This document shows, in pieces, positions 52,076 to 61,032 of a stretch of DNA of 64,000 nucleotides (within the stretch, counting starts at the first letter, position 1; each line of letters starts with the position of its first letter). Made by a program: the position numbers and the translations under genes. Source of the stretch: Nonomuraea purpurea. Its GTDB lineage: Bacteria; Actinomycetota; Actinomycetes; Streptosporangiales; Streptosporangiaceae. The notes under the pieces are model-generated. The model saw only the letters and a program-made list of their open reading frames with translations, did not search any database and had not been told where the DNA came from. Location: NCBI RefSeq assembly GCF_042650645.1, contig NZ_JBHSBI010000045.1:1-64000 (forward strand), read 5' to 3'.

Positions 52076-52108
52076 CGCCGTAGCCGCCCCGGGGGCGGCT
52101 ACGGCGCC
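52076..52108. terminator. Long GC-rich hairpin (terminator of the helicase gene)
   Basis: A near-perfect 33-base palindrome: a 16-base arm beginning GCGCCGTAGCC (52076) and its full complement ending at 52108, with one central base. It begins six bases after the helicase stop on the minus strand. It has no T-run, as expected of I-shaped terminators in high-GC actinomycetes. Confidence 0.7.
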
Positions 52109-52113
52109 TGGCG

Positions 52114-53868
52114 CTAACGCCGCTGGGTGGCCCAGCGGCGGATGGTGTCGATGCGCTCCTGGATCTGCTCGGCCGTGGCCTGCGCGATCGGCGGGCCGCC
52201 GCACGAGCGGCGCAGGTCGGAGTGGATGACGCCGTGGGGCTGGCCCGTGCGGTGGTTCCAGGCGCCGACCAGGCCGTTGAGCTCGCGTCTGAGCTCCGCG
52301 ATCTGCTCGTGCGGCGCCAGAACCGGCTCGCGCGGCTCCTCGTCCGCCTGCTTGCGCTTGGCGGCCTGCTGGTCGGACTGCCGCTTGCGCAGCAGCGTCG
52401 CCACCTGGTCGGGTTCAAGCAGGCCGGGCAGGCCGATGAAGTCTTCCTCCTCGGCCGAGCCGACCTCCGCGCCCGTACCGAACTCGCCGCCGTCGAACAG
52501 CACCCGGTCGAAGGTGGCGGAGGTCTCCATCGTCTCGAACGGCAACTCGTCGCCGAGGACGTCGGGATTGTCCTTCTTGCGGTTGGCCTGCTCCAGCAGG
52601 CTGTCGTCGAGGCCGTCCTCTGGAGGCCGCTTGTTGAGCACGTGGTCGCGCTCGACCTCCATCTCGTTGGCCAGGCCGAGCAGCGTGGGCACCGAGGGCA
52701 CGAAGACCGAGGCCATCTCTCCGCGCTTGCGGGCCCGCACGAAGCGGCCGACGGCCTGGGCGAAGAAGAGCGGGGTCGAGGTGGAGGTCGCGTAGACGCC
52801 CACGCACAGACGCGGGATGTCGACGCCCTCGGACACCATGCGCACGGCCACCAGCCAGCGGTCCTCCGAGGCCGCGAACTGCTTGATCTTCTTGGACGCG
52901 CCCGGGTCGTCGGACAGGACCACGGTGGCGCCCTCGCCGGTGATGTTGCGCAGGTGGCGGGCGTAGGCGCGGGCGGTCTCGTGGTCGGTGGCGATGACCA
53001 GGCCGCCCGCGTCGGGGACGCCCCTGCGCACCTCGGTGAGGCGGCGGTCGGCGGCCTGCATGACCTGGCGGATCCAGTCGCCCTTGGGGTCGAGCGCCGC
53101 CCGCCACGCCTGGGAGAGCTGGTCCTTGGTGAGCGGCGTGCCGAGCGTCGCGGCGATCTCGTCGCCCGCGCGCGTGCGCCACTTCATCTCGCCGGAGTAG
53201 GCCAGGAAGATGACCGGGCGCACGACGCCGTCGTCGAGGGCCGGGCCGTAGCCGTAGGAGTAGTCGGCGCGGCTGCGCTTGAAGCCCTCGGCGTCCTCCT
53301 CGTAGAGGACGAACGGGATCGGGTTGTCGTCGGACCTGAACGGCGTTCCGGTGAGCTGGAGCCGCCGGGTGGCGGGCTCGAAGGCCTCGCGCACGCCGTC
53401 GCCCCACGACTTGGCGTCGCCCGCGTGGTGCACCTCGTCGAAGATCACCAGCGTCTTGCGCGCCTCGGTGCGCGCCCTGTGCAGGGCGGGGTGCATGGCG
53501 ACCTGCGCGTAGGTCACCGCGACCCCGGTGTAGTCGCGCGAGGTCGTGCCCTGGCTGTTCTTGAACTCCGGGTCGATGCCGATGCCGACCCGGCTGGCGG
53601 CGTCGGCCCACTGGCGCTTGAGGTGCTCGGTGGGCGTCACGATGGTGATCGCCTTGATCACCCCGTTGGCGAGCAACTCGCTGGCGATGCGCAGGGCGTA
53701 GGTCGTCTTGCCCGCGCCCGGCGTCGCCACGGTGAGGAAGTCACGCGGCTCGCGCCTGAAGTAGAGGTCGAACGCCTCCTGCTGCCAGGCGCGCAGCTTG
53801 GGGGCGGTGCCCCAGGCGGCGCGGTCGGGATAGGAAGGCGATAGGTGGGACGCGGCGAAGGTACTCAC
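52114..53868 (-). CDS. DEAD/DEAH-box (superfamily 2) helicase
   Basis: A 584-residue SF2 helicase. Motif I is ATPGAGKTTYA, motif II is FDEVHHAG (DEVH), motif III is LTGTPFR and motif VI is VGRFVRARKRGE, with the second RecA lobe around 295-430. The C-terminal ~150 residues are charged and coiled (LRKRQSDQQAAKRKQADEE) and end in a short WNHRTGQ domain. It resembles the single-copy actinobacterial helicases related to the XPB/RAD25 and type III restriction heads, but no methylase or nuclease is near. GTG 53868 is used. Confidence 0.88.
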   Translation of the reverse strand: MSTFAASHLSPSYPDRAAWGTAPKLRAWQQEAFDLYFRREPRDFLTVATPGAGKTTYALRIASELLANGVIKAITIVTPTEHLKRQWADAASRVGIGIDPEFKNSQGTTSRDYTGVAVTYAQVAMHPALHRARTEARKTLVIFDEVHHAGDAKSWGDGVREAFEPATRRLQLTGTPFRSDDNPIPFVLYEEDAEGFKRSRADYSYGYGPALDDGVVRPVIFLAYSGEMKWRTRAGDEIAATLGTPLTKDQLSQAWRAALDPKGDWIRQVMQAADRRLTEVRRGVPDAGGLVIATDHETARAYARHLRNITGEGATVVLSDDPGASKKIKQFAASEDRWLVAVRMVSEGVDIPRLCVGVYATSTSTPLFFAQAVGRFVRARKRGEMASVFVPSVPTLLGLANEMEVERDHVLNKRPPEDGLDDSLLEQANRKKDNPDVLGDELPFETMETSATFDRVLFDGGEFGTGAEVGSAEEEDFIGLPGLLEPDQVATLLRKRQSDQQAAKRKQADEEPREPVLAPHEQIAELRRELNGLVGAWNHRTGQPHGVIHSDLRRSCGGPPIAQATAEQIQERIDTIRRWATQRR

Positions 53869-53997
53869 CGCATCACCTCTGGGGTTCGTGTGCGTCGCGT
53901 TCTCACAGTGACCCAAGAGTAATCGCGCCCACCGACAAGACGTGCCGTGAGCCGAGGATTGTGGCCAAGGTCTTCTCCACGTGTTAAGAGCCCGCGC

Positions 53998-54966
53998 TCA
54001 TCGGCGCCGGATGCTCGTCATGACCGCGTCGAGCGCCTGCCTGCGGCCGGCTTCCTCGGGTTGGAGCAGTCCGACCAGCATGACGGCGTCCTCGTCGCGG
54101 GTGAGCAGCATCACCCGCAGGAACGCCGGGCGGTTGACCACGTCCCGGTACTCGGCCCGCAGCGCCCGGGTGTGTCCCTGGGGCACCGGCCGGTCCTCGA
54201 CGACGCTCACGCGGTCGCCCTTGAGCAGGAGCCTGGAGTACAGCTCCGCCGCCTCCGCCGTGGCCTTCTTGACGTCCCGTACGGGCCCCGGCACGGACCT
54301 GGCCATCACGACCGCCCCGTCCTCGTTCCTGATCACCGAGGTGAACCCCGTCACCGGCGCCACCGCGCCCTCGCTCCACCCCTGCGGCAGCGTGGCCGTC
54401 ACGCCCGCCAGCGAGTCGTTGAGCCGTCCCGTCTCCTCCGGCGGCGCGGTGAGCCGCAGCACCAGCACGGTGGCCGCCGCCACCAGCCCCACCGCGGCCA
54501 GCGCCGCCACCAGCACGCCCGCCCAGCGCCCCCACGCCCGGCTCGCCACGACGCGCCCGCGCGCCCCGGGGTCGGCCGGTGAGACGTGCATCCGGGCGGA
54601 CGGGGGCAGCGGGTCCCATGCCTCGGTGCTGCGCATCCGAGGGTTCCACGGGGGCTCCTCGGGGCTCAGGTCCAGCGGCTCGGGCTCCCCCGAGCGTCCC
54701 CAGTCCGGTTCCTGCGGGCGCGCCGACTCGTACGGGCGCAGGCGCTCGCGCGGACGGGCCGGCTCAGACGGGCGGGCGGGCTCCTGCGGACGTTCACGCT
54801 CGTACGGGCGGACGCGATCAGAGGGGCGGGCCGGTTCTTGTTCGCGTACGGGCTCCAAGGGCCGTGCGGGACCGGCGAGCCCGTCGGCCCCCCATGTGTA
54901 CCGCGGAGGAGTACGGCGGTGCCTGGGGGCCGGCTGCGGCGGCCAGACGCGGTGATCGTCCTCCAT
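53998..54966 (-). CDS. Single-pass membrane protein with Arg/Pro/Glu repeat tract
   Basis: A 322-residue protein. The cytoplasmic N-terminal half is disordered and Pro/Arg/Glu-rich, with tandem units of the type 'RPYExxRPQEPARPSEPARP' between about residues 40 and 100. A single transmembrane helix (WAGVLVAALAAVGLVAAATVLVLRL, around residue 150) leads to an outside domain of about 150 residues that resembles lipoprotein-like stress proteins. No family is recognised. ATG 54966 follows GGAGG at five bases. Confidence 0.7.
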   Translation of the reverse strand: MEDDHRVWPPQPAPRHRRTPPRYTWGADGLAGPARPLEPVREQEPARPSDRVRPYERERPQEPARPSEPARPRERLRPYESARPQEPDWGRSGEPEPLDLSPEEPPWNPRMRSTEAWDPLPPSARMHVSPADPGARGRVVASRAWGRWAGVLVAALAAVGLVAAATVLVLRLTAPPEETGRLNDSLAGVTATLPQGWSEGAVAPVTGFTSVIRNEDGAVVMARSVPGPVRDVKKATAEAAELYSRLLLKGDRVSVVEDRPVPQGHTRALRAEYRDVVNRPAFLRVMLLTRDEDAVMLVGLLQPEEAGRRQALDAVMTSIRRR

Positions 54967-55050
54967 GGACACCTCCTCGTCCCGCTGTCCTATCACTCCC
55001 AGCCACCGAGGGCAGGCGAACGGTGATGGCAGTGACTGGAGTGACGGAAA

Positions 55051-56442
55051 TCAGCGTGTGCGCCCGGCGAGCACCGTGGCGGCGAACGCGACGGCGGCCA
55101 TGAGGCACGCGATGCCGACGAACCCGGTGGCGATCTGGTCGGGGGCGTGCCCGACGAGGTTGATCAGCGCCCCGCCGATCCCGATCGACAGCGCGGAGCC
55201 GAGCATGTCCGTGGCCGACAGCGCCGCCGAGTTGGCGCCCTGCTCGTTGACCGGCGACTGCTTGAGCGCGGTGATGCTGACCGTGGTCATGCCGAAGCCC
55301 ATCCCGAACCCGGCCACGATCCACGCGGGCACCGCGACCCACCCGGTGATGCCGGGCAGCGCCGACAGCAGGCAGATCAGGATCGAGACCATGACCAGCG
55401 CCGCGCCCAGCCTGATCCGTTTGTGCGCCTGGCCGGTCCGCCTGCTCTGCAGGTACGACCCGGCCGACCAGCCCAGGGCGCCCGTCGTCAGCGCGATCCC
55501 CGCGTCGCTCGCCGTGAAGCCCTTCACCTCCTGCAGCGCCAGCGGGATGAAGGAGTTCACCCCGAAGAAGGAGGCGGAGAAGAAGCCCCGCATCAGCACG
55601 GTCGTCGGCAGCCCGCGGGCGAACCGCAGCGCGGCGGGCGGCAGGAGCCGGTGCAGGCCGTACACCAGGGCCGCCAGCCCGGCCGCGGTCTCGACGGCTC
55701 CGAGCGCGGGCTGCAGGTGCAGCCGGTCCACGCCGTGCAGCAGCAGCCCGGCCCCGCCGGCCGCGGCGGTGGCGGCCAGCGTCATCGCCAGCGGGCGGGA
55801 CCTCGGCCCGTCGCCCGGCCTGGCCTCGGCGGAGCCGCCCATGCGCAGCGCGGGCACGAGCATCGCCAGCGCGGGCAGAACCAGCGGGATGATCCCGAAG
55901 AAGACGTACCGCCAGCCCCACTGCTGCCCCACGAACCCGGCCACGGCCGGGCCGACCATCGCGGGCACCACCCAGGCCGCCGAGACGGCGGCGAACGCCT
56001 TGGGCCGCACCTCCATGGGGTAGACCCGGGCGATCATCACATACAGCGCGACGACCGAGGTGCCGGCGCCCAGCCCCTGCACCGCCCGCGCCACCAGAAA
56101 CAGCACCGCCGACGACGCCGCGCCCGCCAGCGCCATCCCCGTCACGAACAGCAGCACCCCGGCCAGGAACGGCACCGCGTAGCCGCGCCGGTCCGACCAG
56201 AGCCCGGCCACCACGGTGGCGAACAGGCTGGCGATGAGGAAGGCCGAGAAGCTGAGCCCGTAGAGATCCAGCGCGTCGAGTTCCTTGGCCACGTCGGGCA
56301 TGACGACGCCGACCGACATGCCCTCGAAGGCGATCAGCGTGGTGACGAGCAGGACGCCGAACGTGGCGACGCGGTACTCGGGCCCGAAGAGCCTGGCGGG
56401 TTTGAGGGGAGTGTCGGGTGCTTTCGGTACTGTCACCGACAC
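55051..56442 (-). CDS. MFS drug-efflux transporter
   Basis: A 463-residue transporter with about 12-14 hydrophobic helices. The MFS loop motif is ATVVAGLWSDRRGYAVPFLAG, and RAVQGLGAGTSVVALYVMIARV is in helix 4 (drug/proton antiporter motif C region). Substrate unknown. GTG 56442 lies 20 bases after the end of the metalloprotease gene, so the two could share a transcript. The last 20 residues (FAATVLAGRTR) are ordinary. Confidence 0.9.
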   Translation of the reverse strand: MSVTVPKAPDTPLKPARLFGPEYRVATFGVLLVTTLIAFEGMSVGVVMPDVAKELDALDLYGLSFSAFLIASLFATVVAGLWSDRRGYAVPFLAGVLLFVTGMALAGAASSAVLFLVARAVQGLGAGTSVVALYVMIARVYPMEVRPKAFAAVSAAWVVPAMVGPAVAGFVGQQWGWRYVFFGIIPLVLPALAMLVPALRMGGSAEARPGDGPRSRPLAMTLAATAAAGGAGLLLHGVDRLHLQPALGAVETAAGLAALVYGLHRLLPPAALRFARGLPTTVLMRGFFSASFFGVNSFIPLALQEVKGFTASDAGIALTTGALGWSAGSYLQSRRTGQAHKRIRLGAALVMVSILICLLSALPGITGWVAVPAWIVAGFGMGFGMTTVSITALKQSPVNEQGANSAALSATDMLGSALSIGIGGALINLVGHAPDQIATGFVGIACLMAAVAFAATVLAGRTR

Positions 56443-56461
56443 ATCGTAATTTGCCGGAAAT

Positions 56462-57526
56462 CTAGATGTTCGATCGGTTCCGGTAGGCCACCCACATCTC
56501 GTGCATGCGCGCCGCCTGCCCGACCGTGAACTCCGACATGCAGCGGTCGTGGGCGTAGTCCATGAAGTTGTGCACAGGGTCCTTGCCGGGGCGCGTGCAG
56601 GTGTTCTTGTCCGGCGGGCACTCCAGCGTCGGTTTGGCCTCGGCCGGGGTGTCGTCGATGCCGTCGCCCGGCGTCTTGCAGCCGTTCTCGAAGGTGTGGA
56701 AGAGGCCGAGCCAGTGGCCGATCTCGTGCACGCCGGTGAAGCCGCGGTTGTAGTTGCTCATCGCGCCGCCCGGCAGGCTGCGCCAGTCGATCACGACGCC
56801 GTCGAGATAGGGCGACTGGACGTACCAGTAGGGGTAGGTGGCGAAGCCCAGCATGTGCTCGCTGAGCTGGGCGATGTAGAGGTTGAGCACGCTGGAGCCG
56901 CCCTTGTGCAGGACGGTCTTCATCGGCTTCTCGTTGCCGACGGGGTCGGCGAACCAGGCGGCGTTCTCGAAGACCGAGATGCCTTCGAGCTTGAAGCGCA
57001 CGCCGGTGTCGACGCCGCCGTAGCCGCCCGAGTACGCGGTGTTGAGCACCTCGATCTGGGACCTGATCGTCTCGTCGGAGACCTTGCGCTCACCGTTGGT
57101 GACGACGTGCACCTGCGTGGGCACGGTGAAGGCGGCCGGCGGCCTGACCCCGTCGAGGCGCCTGCCGAGCTCGGCCATGACAATGCCCACGTCCTCCGGG
57201 CCGGGCGAACGCGGCCCCGGCAGAGGCCCGGCGACCGGCCGCACCCCCGGCACGGTCACGCCCGTACGCGCGCCGATCCCCCGGCCCTCCCCGACAGGCC
57301 CGGCGACCTCCCGGACTCCCTCGACGGGCCCGGCGGTCCCCCGAGCCCCCTCAACGAGCCCGGCGGCCTCCCTGGACCTTTCGACGGGCCCCGGCCGGTG
57401 CGGAGGGTGGCCCTCCGGGCCAGGAGCGGCGCAACCGGCCGCCCACGCGGCGTCGATCTGGAGCGGCGGCATGGAACCGGCCGCGAGCAGGCATGCCAAA
57501 GAAACGGCGGTCGAGCGACCGACCAT
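56462..57526 (-). CDS. Secreted zinc metalloprotease (pappalysin/M43 type)
   Basis: A 354-residue exported protease. An N-terminal signal peptide (about residues 1-28) precedes a Pro/Gly/Glu-rich region with short repeats (VEGARGTAGPVEGVREVAGPV, about 40-100). The catalytic domain starts near residue 120. The zinc motif is HEIGHWLGLFH, with a later Met-turn MDYAHDRCMSEFT; several cysteines suggest disulfides. ATG 57526 is preferred: GGGGGA lies about five bases upstream. M43 enzymes cleave extracellular proteins; the target is unknown. Confidence 0.88.
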   Translation of the reverse strand: MVGRSTAVSLACLLAAGSMPPLQIDAAWAAGCAAPGPEGHPPHRPGPVERSREAAGLVEGARGTAGPVEGVREVAGPVGEGRGIGARTGVTVPGVRPVAGPLPGPRSPGPEDVGIVMAELGRRLDGVRPPAAFTVPTQVHVVTNGERKVSDETIRSQIEVLNTAYSGGYGGVDTGVRFKLEGISVFENAAWFADPVGNEKPMKTVLHKGGSSVLNLYIAQLSEHMLGFATYPYWYVQSPYLDGVVIDWRSLPGGAMSNYNRGFTGVHEIGHWLGLFHTFENGCKTPGDGIDDTPAEAKPTLECPPDKNTCTRPGKDPVHNFMDYAHDRCMSEFTVGQAARMHEMWVAYRNRSNI

Positions 57527-57605
57527 GCAATCCCCCACACTACGGTCAGAAGCGATACGACTACCGACCGTAGCGGCATTTAGCGGAATTACACCTCAGC
57601 AACAC

Positions 57606-57872
57606 TCACTGCTTGTTGCCGTCGCCGCCCTCGCCGCCACCCACGGGCAGGCCCTCGTAGATCTCCTTGCACTCCGGGCACACCGGGTACTTCTTGGGAT
57701 CGCGGCTGGGCACCCAGACCTTGCCGCACAGCGCGCGGATGGGCGTGCCCGTCACCATGCTCTCGGTGATCTTGTGCTTGTCCGCGTAGTGGGCGAACCG
57801 TTCGTGATCGCCGTCGCCGTGCGACGTCTGCGGCGTGGTTTCCTGCTCAGGGAGGATTTTCGTGCTGCTCAC
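57606..57872 (-). CDS. DUF3039 protein
   Basis: An 88-residue soluble protein of the DUF3039 family. It has the paired C-x-x-C site CPECKE preceded by ALCGKVWVPSRDPKKYPVC, a likely zinc ribbon. The N-terminal 30 residues are disordered, ending FAHYADKHKITESMVTGTPIRALCG. The family is found throughout actinobacteria and its function is not known. GTG 57872 is used in preference to an open frame reaching 57914. Confidence 0.88.
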   Translation of the reverse strand: MSSTKILPEQETTPQTSHGDGDHERFAHYADKHKITESMVTGTPIRALCGKVWVPSRDPKKYPVCPECKEIYEGLPVGGGEGGDGNKQ

Positions 57873-57921
57873 CCCACCGAGTTTAGGCCCGGCCGCGAGC
57901 CTGTCCCCCCACATACGCGCA

Positions 57922-57949
57922 ACGGCCCCCGCCGCGTGGCGGAGGCCGT
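57922..57949. terminator. GC-rich terminator hairpin
   Basis: ACGGCC-C-CCGCC, a four-base loop, then GGCGG-A-GGCCGT: 11 pairs with one mismatch. It sits 18 bases beyond the stop of the DHA2-type MFS gene (minus strand) and before the DUF3039 gene start; no T-run. Confidence 0.6.
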
Positions 57950-57966
57950 ACCGATCGGAGCCGGGC

Positions 57967-59562
57967 TCAGCCCATGTGCACGGGCGCGCCCTCGGACTTG
58001 CGACCGGCCTTGACGAACAGCGTCAGCGCGGCGGTGAGCACCGCGATGCAGGTGCTGACCAGGAAGGCCAGGTGCATGCCGTCCATGAACGAGTTGTGCA
58101 CGGCGTCGATGAGCGGCTGCGGCGAGTTGGGCGGCGCGCCGCCGAACGCGGCCAGCTTCTCCAGGGCCTCCAACTGCGCGGGCGGGATGCCCTGGGCCGC
58201 GGGGCCGAGGTAGCCGGGCAGCTTGGCCGAAATCTCGGCGGCCATGACGGCGCCCAGGATCGCGGTGCCGAGCGCGCCGCCGACCTGCATGGCCGACTGC
58301 TGCACACCGGCGGCGACACCGCTCAGCTCGACCGGCGCGTTGCCCACGATGATCTCGGTGGCGCCCACGAACACCGGCGACAGGCCGAAGGCCAGCAGCA
58401 GGAACGGCAGACCGCTCTCGATGAAGGAGGCGTCGATGCTGAGGCGCGACATGAGGAACATCGAGGCCGCGGTGATCAGCAGACCGCCCGCCATCGTGAT
58501 CTTCGGGCCGAACCTGCCGATCGCCATGCCCGCCAGCGGCGAGGCGACGATCATGCCGGCGCTCATCGGCAGCATGCGCAGACCGGCCTCCAGCGGGGTC
58601 AGGCCGTGCACACCCTGGAAGAAGAAGCCCAGGAAGAACATCGCGCCGAACATCGCGAAGGCGACCATCATCATCAGCACGGTGCCGATGGAGATCGAGG
58701 GGTTGGTGAACAGCGACAGCGGCACGAGCGGCTGCTTGGCCTTGCTCTGCCAGAAGATGAAGGCGCCGATGAGCACCGCGAACGCGCCCGCGAAGGTCAG
58801 CGTCGTGCTGTCGCCCCAGCCCCACTCGGGGGCCTTGATGATCGTCCAGACGAGCGAGAACATCGCGCCGGACAGCAGAACCACGCCCAGCCAGTCGATG
58901 CGCGCCAGCGTCTGCGCGCGGTTCTCCTTGATCAGCAGCATGCCCATGATCAGGGCGATGATGCCGACGGGCGCGTTGATGAAGAAGACGGACTCCCAGC
59001 TCACCTTCTGGACCAGCACGCCGCCCACGATCGGCCCCGCGGCGCTCGACAGGCCGATGATCGCGCCCCATGCGCCCATCGCCTGGTTCAGCTTCTCGCC
59101 GGGGAACGCGCTACGCAGCAGCGCCAGCGCGGCGGGCTGCAGCAACGCGCCGAACAGGCCCTGCAGCACACGCAGGGCGATCAGCGCGCCGACCGGCGAC
59201 AGGCCGGGAATGATGGCGGCCAGCTCGGCGCTGAGACCGATGCCCACCGACGAGATCGCGAAGCCGGCCACACCGATCAGGAAGACCCTCTTGTGCCCGA
59301 ACAGGTCGCCCAGCTTGCCCGCGGTGATCAGGAACACCGCCAGCGCCAACAGGTAGCCGCTGGTGACCCACTGCAGGTCGGACAGCGAGGCCCCCAGGTC
59401 GGCCTGGATGACCGGGTTGGCGATGCCCACGACCGTGCCGTCGAGCATCACCATGATGACGCCCAGGCAGACCGCCAGCAGCACCAGCCACGGGTTGCCC
59501 CCCGCGCCGGCCTTCGCGGAGCCTGGCGATGACGGCAGGTCTACCGCCTTCGCGTGAGCCAT
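57967..59562 (-). CDS. DHA2-type (14-TM) MFS drug exporter
   Basis: A 531-residue antiporter with about 14 transmembrane helices, of the EmrB/QacA (DHA2) family. Motif A is GKLGDLFGHKRVFLIGVAGFA, motif C region is GLSSAAGPIVGGVLVQKVSWESVFFINAPVGI, and the QGLFGALLQPAALALLRSAF segment is characteristic. It likely exports cationic or hydrophobic toxic compounds. ATG 59562. Its promoter contains an operator between the -35 and -10 boxes, and a TetR gene starts divergently, so it is the probable regulated target. Confidence 0.93.
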   Translation of the reverse strand: MAHAKAVDLPSSPGSAKAGAGGNPWLVLLAVCLGVIMVMLDGTVVGIANPVIQADLGASLSDLQWVTSGYLLALAVFLITAGKLGDLFGHKRVFLIGVAGFAISSVGIGLSAELAAIIPGLSPVGALIALRVLQGLFGALLQPAALALLRSAFPGEKLNQAMGAWGAIIGLSSAAGPIVGGVLVQKVSWESVFFINAPVGIIALIMGMLLIKENRAQTLARIDWLGVVLLSGAMFSLVWTIIKAPEWGWGDSTTLTFAGAFAVLIGAFIFWQSKAKQPLVPLSLFTNPSISIGTVLMMMVAFAMFGAMFFLGFFFQGVHGLTPLEAGLRMLPMSAGMIVASPLAGMAIGRFGPKITMAGGLLITAASMFLMSRLSIDASFIESGLPFLLLAFGLSPVFVGATEIIVGNAPVELSGVAAGVQQSAMQVGGALGTAILGAVMAAEISAKLPGYLGPAAQGIPPAQLEALEKLAAFGGAPPNSPQPLIDAVHNSFMDGMHLAFLVSTCIAVLTAALTLFVKAGRKSEGAPVHMG

Positions 59563-59622
59563 GAAGTCCCCCTAGTACCCGTACAGCCCCATGAAGGGGC
59601 ATAAGTCACGTAAGCCTCAGGT

Positions 59623-59651
59623 AATCTATGTCAGCCGATGACATCTGACAA
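59623..59651 (-). promoter_or_regulatory. Promoter of the DHA2 exporter
   Basis: On the minus strand TTGTCA (59646-59651), a 17-base spacer and TAGATT (59623-59628) lie 61-89 bases before the exporter start. The spacer is filled by the operator dyad. Confidence 0.6.
59628..59644. promoter_or_regulatory. TetR-type operator inside the promoter spacer
   Basis: ATGTCAGCCGATGACAT is a 6+5+6 perfect dyad that occupies almost exactly the spacer between the exporter -35 and -10 boxes. A dimeric TetR repressor bound here would hide the promoter. Other related half-sites (ATAAGTCA at 59601, ACTATGAC at 59670 and 59687) lie nearby. Confidence 0.65.
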
Positions 59652-59669
59652 ACGACTTTCATTCGGCGG

Positions 59670-59694
59670 ACTATGACTTATGGCACACTATGAC
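59670..59694 (+). repeat. ACTATGAC direct repeat upstream of the TetR gene
   Basis: ACTATGAC occurs at 59670-59677 and 59687-59694, 17 bases apart, directly before the TetR ribosome site. It may form a second, weaker regulator-binding site. Confidence 0.4.
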
Positions 59695-59720
59695 AGAAAG
59701 GTTTCCAGGGAGTGACGTCT

Positions 59721-60329
59721 GTGGGTCTGCGTGAACGCAAGAAGGAGAAGACGCGCCTGGCGCTCCTCGACGCGGCGCTGGACCTTTTCCTCGAACAAGG
59801 ATACGAGTCGACCACGGTCGAGCAGATAGCGGGGGTGGTCGAAGTCTCCCCCCGCACCTTCTTCCGCTACTTCACCAGCAAGGACCACCTGGCCCTGTGG
59901 TTTCACGACCAGGGCGAGGAGATCATGCTGGACACCATGAGGTCCCGCCCGGAGGGGGAGCCGCCGTTCACCGCGCTCATGCACGCGCTGCGGGCGGTGC
60001 TGAGCGATCTGCACGACTCAACGCCCGAGGACAGCGAGAGGTTCCTGAAACTGCGGCGGCTCCTGGACAAATATCCGCACCTGGTCGGCCAGTCGGTCGC
60101 CCGGTCGGCGGAGACCGAGCAGCGGCTGGCCGGGCTGGTGGCCGCCCGCAGGGGCGTCGACCCCGGCGAGGACCAGCTCTCGCACCTCATCGTCGCCTAC
60201 GGGATGTCCACGATGCGCGTGGGCTTCGAGTGCCCGCGCCACGACGGCACCATGCAGGAGGTCGTGCGCCGCATGGAGGAGACGATCGAGCTGGCGGAAC
60301 GCTCACTCAGGCCGGGCTGGGACCTCTAG
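59721..60329 (+). CDS. TetR-family regulator
   Basis: A 202-residue repressor. The N-terminal helix-turn-helix is KTRLALLDAALDLFLEQGYESTTVEQIAGVVEVSPRTFFRYFTSKDHLALWF; the C-terminal ligand pocket covers the rest. GTG 59721 is chosen because AGGGAG lies about 8 bases upstream; a GTG at 59712 lies within that site. It is divergent from the DHA2 exporter and most likely represses it, being released by a transported compound. Effector unknown. Confidence 0.92.
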   Translation: MGLRERKKEKTRLALLDAALDLFLEQGYESTTVEQIAGVVEVSPRTFFRYFTSKDHLALWFHDQGEEIMLDTMRSRPEGEPPFTALMHALRAVLSDLHDSTPEDSERFLKLRRLLDKYPHLVGQSVARSAETEQRLAGLVAARRGVDPGEDQLSHLIVAYGMSTMRVGFECPRHDGTMQEVVRRMEETIELAERSLRPGWDL

Positions 60330-60345
60330 CGCAGCGCCGGGTCGT

Positions 60346-60924
60346 CTAGTTCTGCGTCGGGTCGTCCGGGCACGTCGCCACGAACGCCAGCTCGCCGGGC
60401 TGCCGCCGCAGCACGTGGCGCCAGAGCGAGCCGGGATCGGCGTTGAAGGTGTCGCCGGCCTCGGAGTCGACGACGTACCAGGCGCCCTCGGCGATCTCGC
60501 TTGCCAGCTGCCCCGACGTCCAGCCGGCGTACCCGGCGAAGATGCGCATCTGCGCGATCTCCCCCTGAAGGATCTCGGGTGGCGCGTCCAGGTCGACGGT
60601 GCCCAGGCGCGAGACGGCCGGTGTGCCCGCGTGCAGCCGGCGCCAGCCGAGGGGCTCCTCGCCGCTCGGGACGGCCGCCAGCGCCAGCGCGCTGTCGGTC
60701 TGCACGGGGCCGCCCTCGAAGAGCACCGGTGGGCCCGTCACCAGCGGGTCCCAGACGGGGAGCACCTGGGTCACCGAGATGTCGCTCGGTCTGTTGAGCA
60801 CCACACCCAGGGTGCCGCCGTCGATGTCGTGTTCGAGGATCAGCACGACGCAACGCCGGAAGTTGGGGTCGTCGAGAAGCGGGGTCGCCACCAACAAACC
60901 ACCGACGTAGATCGCTTCCGCCAT
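60346..60924 (-). CDS. YqgE/AlgH-family protein
   Basis: A 192-residue protein of the UPF0301/AlgH family: GGLLVATPLLDDPNFRRCVVLILEHDIDGGTLGVVLNRPS at the N-terminus, then a central PVLFEGGPVQTDSALAL, and FAGYAGWTSGQLASEIAEGAWYVVD. The family is widespread; in some proteobacteria AlgH affects alginate or virulence gene expression, but no biochemical function is agreed. It ends near the TetR gene (convergent). Confidence 0.92.
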   Translation of the reverse strand: MAEAIYVGGLLVATPLLDDPNFRRCVVLILEHDIDGGTLGVVLNRPSDISVTQVLPVWDPLVTGPPVLFEGGPVQTDSALALAAVPSGEEPLGWRRLHAGTPAVSRLGTVDLDAPPEILQGEIAQMRIFAGYAGWTSGQLASEIAEGAWYVVDSEAGDTFNADPGSLWRHVLRRQPGELAFVATCPDDPTQN

Positions 60925-61032
60925 ATATCCATCATGAGGGGTTCGGAGCGTGCGCGCTCCCCCGCAGAGCTGATGTTACTTTTCGTGTTCACTTGGGCAC
61001 CATACGTATCAAAGATCGTTCGGGGGGAGTAA

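Noticed and set aside
57835..59532. Long open frame antisense to the DHA2 exporter
   Set aside because: Same reason: Gln/Arg/His-rich composition from reading the complementary strand of a membrane-protein gene.
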